From: Orobanche coerulescens
Lineage: Eukaryota > Streptophyta > Magnoliopsida > Lamiales > Orobanchaceae
Assembly: GCA_033398695.1 (NCBI GenBank)
Contig: CM065815.1
Location: forward strand, 6,318,501 to 6,382,500
Reading direction: 5' to 3'
Length of the DNA: 64,000 bases
Positions 57,332 through 64,000 of this stretch are shown here, in pieces. Positions within the stretch are counted from its first letter, which is position 1; each line of letters starts with the position of its first letter. The notes beneath the pieces were generated by a model. It searched no databases, was not told where the DNA came from, and saw only the letters and a program-made list of their open reading frames with translations. Position numbers and translations under genes: made by a program.

Positions 57332-58436
57332 TTATTTGCATAAGAAAAATTTGGATGATTTTTGTATCCTGGATTGTATGTTGGCCCGTAAGGATTGTAT
57401 GCTTGCCTTTGGAAATTCGAGCATACGCCACTTGTTCAGTGGTGGTGGTGACTGTTCTTGTTGCACTAAGGGACAGATAGTGTTGTTGTGAGTTGCTACA
57501 CAAATTTCACATGAAAAAGCTGAAATTTGTGGAGTTTGCACCGTCTTCACAGATTGAGGAGTTGAAAAAGACATTTCCTCGACTTTCTTTGATAGAGCTT
57601 CAATTTTTGCCAACATAAGTGAATAAGAATCCACTTCAAAAACACCATTTGGTTTCTTTTGGATATTTCTGTCTGGCCATCTTGCACTTTGTTCACTTAT
57701 AACCTCAAAAAGATTATAAGCCTCTTTCATAGTTTTGTTTCCCAGTGAGCCATTTGATGATGAATCGACATTGGCTCGGCATGAAGGTAAAATTCCATAA
57801 TAGAAGTAATTGACTTGTGCTCCCAAATTGAAACCATGGTTAGGACATTTTCGTAGCATATCTTTGTATCTCTCCCATGCTTCGTGGAATGATTCTGAAT
57901 CTTGTTGACGAAATGTAGAGATTTCGTATTTGAGTTTCGCCACTTTTATTGGTGGAAAGTATTTAGTGGTGAATTTCTGGACAAATTCGGGCCAATTTGT
58001 TATGCTTCGTGGTGGCAAAGTATCTAGCCACTCTCTTGCTCTGTCCTTCAAAGTGTGCACGAAAAGTCTCATTTTGATTGCCTCGTCATTTACATTTGGA
58101 TATTTGAAATTTCCACATATTTCCACAAAACGGTTAATATGGAGATATGGATTTTCGTCGGTTCTTCCATAGAATGAGTTGTTGTTGGAGAAGAGATTGA
58201 TGACATCTGGGCGAATTTGAAAATTGTCCACTCCAAATGGTGGATAGATTACACTTGATTGAACGCTCAAAGATGGGGGGTTCATGAATTCCCCAAAGAG
58301 CATGTTGTCTTCATCTATTTCCTGATAATAGATATTGTTGATGTTGAATGTTTTGAACATTAGGTATTCCCCCCACCGGAGGAATTCTTTCGTTATTATT
58401 TCCTTGGGGGAGACGTGGATTTAGTTCGTCCGCCAT
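57332..58436 (-). pseudogene. Element F gag
   Basis: Starts at ATG 58436 (MADELNPRLPQGNNN). A one-base shift near the G run at about 58370-58377 leads into the main frame (58360 down) with the Athila gag core: NPYLHINRFVEICGNFKYPN, LKDRAREWLDTLPP, FTTKYFPPIKVAKLK and FNLGAQVNYFYYGI. The frame is lost again near 57420. Gag forms the particle that packages the RNA. Confidence 0.85.
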
Positions 58437-58626
58437 TGATGGTGAAGAAATAATGTTTTTCTTTTATTCTCTTCGCCTTCTTCTGAATGTGGCTTCGATC
58501 TCGGAATCTAGTAAAACTAAATCGAGATTGTATGTCCTTCGCATAGACAAGGGAATCTACAACAAAGAAAAAGTTGTATTTATAACAATAGTTAATAATG
58601 TAATTTTTTCAAATATAACTTATACT

Positions 58627-58644
58627 TCCCCGGCAACGGCGCCA
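58627..58644 (-). other. Element F primer-binding site
   Basis: Minus strand TGGCGCCGTTGCCGGGGA, six bases inside the 5' LTR; the typical Athila primer site. Confidence 0.88.
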
Positions 58645-58650
58645 AAAACT

Positions 58651-60222
58651 TGACACGCTTTTTAGTGTAACTATCGCAAGTGCACGATATCGTATCAAGT
58701 AGTAAAATGGACTTTTTGAGTCCGGTTTATCGATCCTACAAGGAAGTTTGGTTATAATTTGAATTATACACTATTAGTCTATTTTTATAGATACTTAAGA
58801 TGAGTGAAACACACAATTAAAAAGTTTGGTTTAATAATTGCAAAGAAATTGCAATAATAGTTCTAATATTATAAGGAAATAAAAAGATAGCAATAATAAT
58901 AGATTGATTATCGATAAAATAAAATAGTTGGGATTACAAACTTAGTTCGTCATTAGTTATAAAAGATGTATTGGAGATCATAAGATGAATTTACTTATTA
59001 TGTTGTGTAGATTCGATTTTCCTTAAAAAGACGGTTTCTCTTTCGAACTATAAAACGCCCCTTACATATTGAATCAATCCACTATATTTCTATGTTGATT
59101 GGCTTCAATACATAGCATTAGGATTTGTGAAAATAACTCAATGAATCATCTAAGGACTAGGGGTATATTTCTATCCCCTAGAACAACTTAGAGTGAAGAT
59201 CATTTGATCTAATCAAACATATTTTCTTTCGAAACAAATGAAGACCATAAATATCTTCATTAATTGGCCAAATAAATAAAGATTGTTAAAACAATGAAAA
59301 TCACACACAATAATAAGTAATTCACAATAGATCTTTTATACAAACATAAATAACATGACTAACCTTGTTTATAATCCCAACTTAAGGAACTTAGCCCATA
59401 AAGGGTTTAATACACATATTACAAGCTTTGGTGGTCATGTTTAGTTGAATCAAGAGAAAGAATTGATCCTAACTCCCTTAGTAGATAAAGGAGATAGAAA
59501 CAATAAACTCTCTGAACAACATATGTTGTACCACACTAACAAAGATCACTCAAGAATACAAGTGTGTTCTTCACACAAAAAGAAAAGTTTACAAGAAAAT
59601 GGAAAATTATAAGATGAATGATGAATGATGAAGGATCTAAGGGGTCTATTTATACACCTAAAGTCATCTAATAGCTCCAAAACTCCAGCATTATTACATT
59701 ATATCGGATCAATGCCACCATCCCCTCAATAATACACAAAAGTATAAAAATTAGACAAATCATAGCACTGTCAAGAGTTACCGTAACATTGTGAGTTACG
59801 GCCGTAACTAGGTGACTTACGACCGTAACCCCCGAATGTTACGGCCGTAACGTGGCTTCGTAAATTTGCTCATTTGAAGCTTTGATAGTTACGTTTTAGC
59901 CCGCAATTCCTCGACTTTGCGTTTTTGCCCCGCATCTTCTTCTGATGATAACTTTTGATATATAACTCGATTTTGAATCCTAAAGATCGCCGAATTCGTC
60001 TCTAAAGCCCTACAACATGAATATATCAAAATTCAATAAATAGAATATTTATTAAACATGTTGTTTCTTGAGTAATTCAGTTATTTAATCCGATCATCAT
60101 CCGATAAAATTAAAATTATTAAAACTAATCATTTAAAAGCAAAAAACGAGTAGACTAGCTCAATTATGGGTGAATTTTATCGATACAAACCATGGATAAG
60201 TGTACAAAACTGACACTTATCA
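58651..60222 (-). repeat. Element F 5' LTR
   Basis: 1572 bp, TGACACGC...CTTATCA, uninterrupted copy that allows the split 3' LTR to be aligned. TATA box at 59647-59654. Confidence 0.92.
59777..59851 (-). promoter_or_regulatory. TACGGCCGTA palindromes in F 5' LTR
   Basis: Equivalent cluster with two intact copies; one has lost four bases (TTACCGTAA) and one is TACGACCGTA. Confidence 0.6.
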
Positions 60223-60227
60223 GTGTA

Positions 60228-60680
60228 TCCATGACCACCGGATACACTCACCACGGATTTAAGTCAGAAATCAAAACGTTACGATGAAGCGTAATTCCGA
60301 ATGCCCGAAGGTTCAGGAACAACAAAGATAACAAGAATACCCTAAACTTAGGGAAAATTACGAAATTTCAAACGTCCAAAAATCGCGATACAACGCCGGA
60401 TTAACAAACCGAAACTCACAACATGAATAACTCAACTATACGAACTCGTGAAACCAAAAAAAATACAAAAGCGAACGGGTTCTACGAGAAACGGACATCC
60501 ATGCCATAATACATGACATAAAACAGAATAATATTAATACATCTCCGAAACTCGTCAAAATGGAGAAACTCCAAGAATAAAATAGATTCAAAATATCGGT
60601 AAGGTTACAGGCGAGTCGCTAAAAACAAAAATTCACCAAAATGGGAATATCGGGAAAAGAAGAAAAATGTAGATATTACA
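60228..60680 (-). repeat. Element G 3' LTR, right part
   Basis: Continuation of 28604-30324 after F; GTGTA at 30320-30324 and 60223-60227 is the target duplication of F. Ends GATATTACA before the purine tract. Joined length about 2174 bp. Confidence 0.85.
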
Positions 60681-60695
60681 TTCTACCCCACTAAA
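60681..60695 (-). other. Element G polypurine tract
   Basis: Minus strand TAGTGGGGTAGAA abuts LTR start TGTAATATCT. Confidence 0.75.
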
Positions 60696-60715
60696 AATAA
60701 GTTTCGTCCCGAAAC

Positions 60716-63700
60716 TTAAGAAACAAACAACTCGGGGTACTTATCACGCATGCTATCCTCGGTTTCCCAGGTCGCCTCCTCGACACCATGCCTCGACCAC
60801 TGCACCTTGACCAAGGGAATGGTTTTATGTCTCAGTCGTTTCTCGCGATGCTCCAAAATCTTCAAAGGACGTTCTTCAAAAGTAACATCCTCGGCGACAT
60901 CAATCTCTCCATAATCGATGACGTGACTAGGATCCGGGACATATTTCCTCAACTGGGAAACATGAAAAACGCTATGAACATGACTCAAGTCCGGAGGTAA
61001 CGCCAAACGGTATGCCAACCCACCGACTCGCTCGAGAATCTCAAAGGGTCCAATAAATCTCGGACTCAACTTCCCTTTCTTCCCGAAACGAAAAACTCCC
61101 TTCATCGGCGACACCTTTAGCAAAACGTGGTCTCCCACCTCGAATTCCAAAGGTCGATGACGGACATCGGCATACGACTTCTGTCGACTCTGGGCAGTCA
61201 ACATCCGTTCTCGAATTAATTCTATCTTCCGCCTCGTCTCCAAAACGACATCCGGCTCGGTCCCGACCAAATCGGACATCTCATTCCAACAAATCGGCGA
61301 TCGACAATGCCGCTCGTAGAGCGCCTCATACGGTGCCATCCGGATCGACGCGTGCCAACTATTGTTGTACGTGAATTCGATCAATGGCAAATGCTCCTCC
61401 CAGTTGCTACTCCAGTCGAGAGCACAAGCACGCAACATATCCTCAAACGTCTGGATAGTGCGTTCCGATTGTCCATCTGACTGAGGATGAAAAGAGGTAC
61501 TAAAATGCAACCGAGTACCCAACGCCTTATGCACCGCTTGCCAGAAATGCGATACAAAACGGCCATCACGATCCGAAACAATAGACTTCGGAGTACCGTG
61601 AAGCCTCACAATCTGTGCAATAAACACACGAGCCAACTTCTCCGAGCCCCAAGTATCCTTGATGCCCAGAAAATGTGCCAACTTGGTCAGGCGATCAACA
61701 ATCACCCAAACCATATTCATGCCTGATCTCGATCTCGGCAGACTCGTAATGAAGTCCATCGATATATATTCCCATTTCCATTCCGGAACAGGAAGTGACT
61801 GTAATAACCCGGCTGGTCGTTGATGCTCGATTTTGACCTGCTGGCAAGTCAAACATCTCGCTACAAACTGTGCGACCTCCTCCTTCATATCATTCCACCA
61901 GAAATTCCTCCTCAGGTCTTTGTACATCTTACTCGAACCAGGATGAATGGAGTAAGGCGTAGCATGGGCCTCCCGCAAAATACTCTGTCTCAACTCTGTG
62001 TCGTTCGGCACACAAAGCCGACTCTGGAATCTCAAAATACCATCCTCGTGAATCACAAACCCAGGAGACTTTCCCTTAAGAACGTTCTCTCGGATTTGAT
62101 TAATCATCGGGTCCTCTAACTGCTTCAGCTTAATTTCATCGATCAAAGATGACGAAATCTCTAAAGCACAAAGTTACCCGACACCTCCAGGCAACAAAAC
62201 CTCAATATCTAACTCGATCAAAGCTCAAGCTCGGGATCGAGATGTAAGGATCTCAAGCGTTCGCAACGCAACCGGTTTCCGACTCAAGGCATCGGCCACG
62301 ACGTTCGCCTTGCCCGGATGATAAAGGATTTCGAGGTCATAATCCTTAATCAACTCTAACCACCTCCTCTGCCTCATATTCAACTCCCGCTGAGTAAATA
62401 TGTATTTCAGACTTTTATGATCGGTAAAAATCTGACATGCAGAGCCGAAAAGATAGTGACGCCAAATCTTGAGTGCAAAAACAACTGCCGCTAACTCCAA
62501 ATCGTGAGTAGGGTAGTTAAGCTCATACGGCCTCAACTGTCTCGACGCATATGCAATGGTCTTGCCGTGCTGCATCAATACGCACCCAAGACCCTGACCC
62601 GAAGCATCACTGTAAACAGCAAAACCCTCGTTGCCGCACGGCAACGCCAAAACCGGGGCTGAAGTCAAGCGCCTCTTCAGCTCCTCAAAACTCGACTGCC
62701 TCTCGTCATTCCAGACGAACTTCTCGGATTTCTGGAGCAACTGCGTGAGTGGCCGAGCTAGTTTCGAGAATCCCTCGACGAACCTACGATATTAGCCAAC
62801 CAAACCCAAGAAACTACGAAGCTCTCTCACATTCTTGGGCGGTGCCCAATCCAACACCGCCTCGATCTTCTGTGGATCTACACGAACCCCCTCGGCTGAA
62901 ATCACGTGACCCAGAAACATCACTTCCTTCAGCCAAAACTCACATTTCGAGAACTTCGCATAGAGTTGCTCGGTCCTCAAAATGTCTAACACTACCCACA
63001 AATGATGGGCATGCTCTTCCTCGTTCCTCGAATAAATAAGAATATTTTCAATGAAAACGACGACACACTTATCCAAATACTCGATAAAGACTTTGTTCAT
63101 CAACTGCATGAACACCGACGGTGCATTAGTTAACCCGAAAGGCATAACTACAAACTCATAATGTCCGTATATCGTCCGAAAAGCCGTTTTCGGCACATCG
63201 GACTCCCTCACTCGGAGCTGATAGTACCCCGATTTCAAGTCAATCTTCGAGAATACCGCAGCTCCCTGCAACTGGTCGAACAAGTCATCAATTCTCGGCA
63301 AAGGATACTTGTTCTTGATGGTTACCTTGTTTAATTCGCGATAGTCGATACACAAGCGTAGTGAACCATCCTTCTTCCGCACAAACAGGACCGGTGCGCC
63401 CCAAGGTGAGGCACTCGGTCGAACATATCCCGACTCAAGAAGCTTGCTCAACTGCTTCTTCAACTCTGACATCTCTGAAGGTGCCATGCGATACAGCGCC
63501 TTAGAAATCGGAGCCGCGCCCGGCTCTAACTCTATAGCAAACTCAACCTCACGGTCCGGTGGCAATCCCGGCAACTCGTCAGGAAACACATCAGGAAACT
63601 CACTAACAATTGGAATCGACGAAAGCTCGACTCCACCACTCTCCGCCTTCAAGGCGTAGCACCAAAATCCAGTACACCCCTTTCGCAGGAGTCTCATCGC

Positions 63701-63930
63701 CTTCAAGGCGTTAATAACGAACTTCTGGTTTCCCCTCTTTCGCCCCGCGAAAGAGTGCTCGGTGCCGTCCTCGGCTAACATAGTGATGATTCTCGTGCGG
63801 TAGTTCATGATCGCACCATGCCGCTCGAGCCAATCATCCCCAAGAATCAAATCCTCACCCTCGATACCCACAACAATAAGATTAGAGGGCCAAACCCTCT
63901 CACAAATAAGCACGTAATGCCTAGAACCTC
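60716..63930 (-). pseudogene. Element G pol: protease, reverse transcriptase, RNase H, integrase, chromodomain
   Basis: One reading frame from about 63930 to the TAA at 60716, broken only by in-frame stops at 62794-62792, 62227-62225 and 62176-62174. Order: protease C-terminus ([12 protein letters not shown]), reverse transcriptase ([34 protein letters not shown]), RNase H ([16 protein letters not shown]), integrase HHCC zinc region (CLTCQQVK) and DDE core (WEYISMDFITSLP, IVSDRDGRF), chromodomain (VKVQWSRHGVEEATWETED). The first stop replaces a tyrosine in the conserved GYYRRF. The catalytic YVDD-type motif reads FIEN, so polymerase activity should be lost even without the stops. No frameshifts are needed. 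Confidence 0.9.
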
Positions 63931-64000
63931 TTGATCACCAACGATCCTATCACCGCTAGGAAGCTTAATGATGAAGGGCTCACAAGGCGTCAAACATTCG

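Larger units (their letters stand above)
30325..60222 (-). mobile_element. Element F: Athila-type Ty3-gypsy with env-like ORF
   Basis: Left LTR 30325-30688 plus 48596-49818 (split by C), internal region 49819-58650, right LTR 58651-60222. Target duplication GTGTA at 30320-30324 and 60223-60227. The minus strand carries gag, protease, reverse transcriptase, integrase remnants and an env-like ORF after pol, the Athila order. Confidence 0.92.
21463..64000 (-). mobile_element. Element E: non-autonomous, Athila-related LTR retrotransposon with foreign genes (partial)
   Basis: Left LTR 21463-23511, internal region 23512-26862, right LTR from 26863 and interrupted at 28603 by element G, which continues past the window edge. 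Orientation is minus: the primer site abuts the right LTR and the purine tract the left one. The internal region is only 3351 bp and has no gag, protease, reverse transcriptase or integrase. In the place of gag is a cysteine-rich ORF (26636-26091), followed by a LOG gene copy (25780-25133) and about 1.6 kb of noncoding DNA shared in part with the Athila element F. Movement would need enzymes in trans. Confidence 0.8.
28604..64000 (-). mobile_element. Element G: Tekay/Del chromovirus (partial)
   Basis: Ty3-gypsy element whose 3' LTR is split by F and whose internal region runs from 60681 off the window edge. Pol carries a chromodomain at its end, diagnostic for chromoviruses, and the reverse transcriptase and integrase wording fits the Tekay/Del clade. 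Gag, the primer site and the 5' LTR are outside. Confidence 0.85.

Overview
This is a repeat-packed window of a plant nuclear genome, almost certainly a eudicot. The signs are one intron-containing nuclear gene for a mitochondrial splicing factor, Ty1-copia and Ty3-gypsy elements of plant-specific lineages (SIRE, Athila, Tekay/Del, Tat-like), plant MITEs and AT-rich spacers. I see no rRNA, tRNA, CRISPR or prokaryotic features.

Region 1 (1-14.9 kb) holds the only host gene I can support. It is a minus-strand gene of five exons (14348 down to 1259) for a two-CRM-domain, CRS2-associated-factor-like protein with a predicted mitochondrial presequence. All splice sites are GT-AG and all phases match, giving a 423-residue frame with no stops. 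Introns 1, 2 and 4 are stuffed with mobile DNA: a 392-bp near-perfect palindrome, a Mutator-like element with a 9-bp target duplication (a Pack-MULE candidate), a 4.8-kb Ty1-copia element with CATAT duplications, an 830-bp AT-rich TIR element and a 426-bp Tourist-like MITE.

Region 2 (14.9-21.46 kb) is the left end of a Tat-like element, called T here. It has a 3' LTR in minus orientation, then a spliced antisense gene for a putative gypsy-type transposon protein with a coiled-coil tail. A solo Tekay-type LTR (CCTGG duplication) interrupts that gene.

Region 3 (21.46-64 kb) is one nest, all in minus orientation. Element E (Athila-related, non-autonomous) sits in T. Element G (Tekay, chromodomain pol) sits in the right LTR of E. 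Element F (Athila, GTGTA duplication) sits in an LTR of G. Element C (SIRE-type copia, GATTC duplication) sits in an LTR of F. Element H (non-autonomous Tekay-type, AATGA duplication) sits in an LTR of C. The target duplications of F, C and H are present on both sides. G, E and T run off the right edge.

The most unusual item is element E. Where gag and pol should be it carries two other genes: in the gag position an ORF resembling the cysteine-rich nucleic-acid-binding proteins of carlaviruses and relatives, and downstream an intronless LOG (cytokinin-activating enzyme) copy with a TATA box just upstream. E and F also share three copies of a 48-bp hairpin in their 3' noncoding region. Several LTRs carry family-specific clusters of GC-rich palindromes, usually upstream of the TATA box; the same core (TACGGCCGTA) occurs in the otherwise unlike LTRs of G and F.

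Caution: many differences between paired LTRs fall at CAG/CTG/CCGG sites, a pattern expected from base-calling errors at methylated CHG sites. Some frameshifts in the transposon ORFs may therefore be artefacts.
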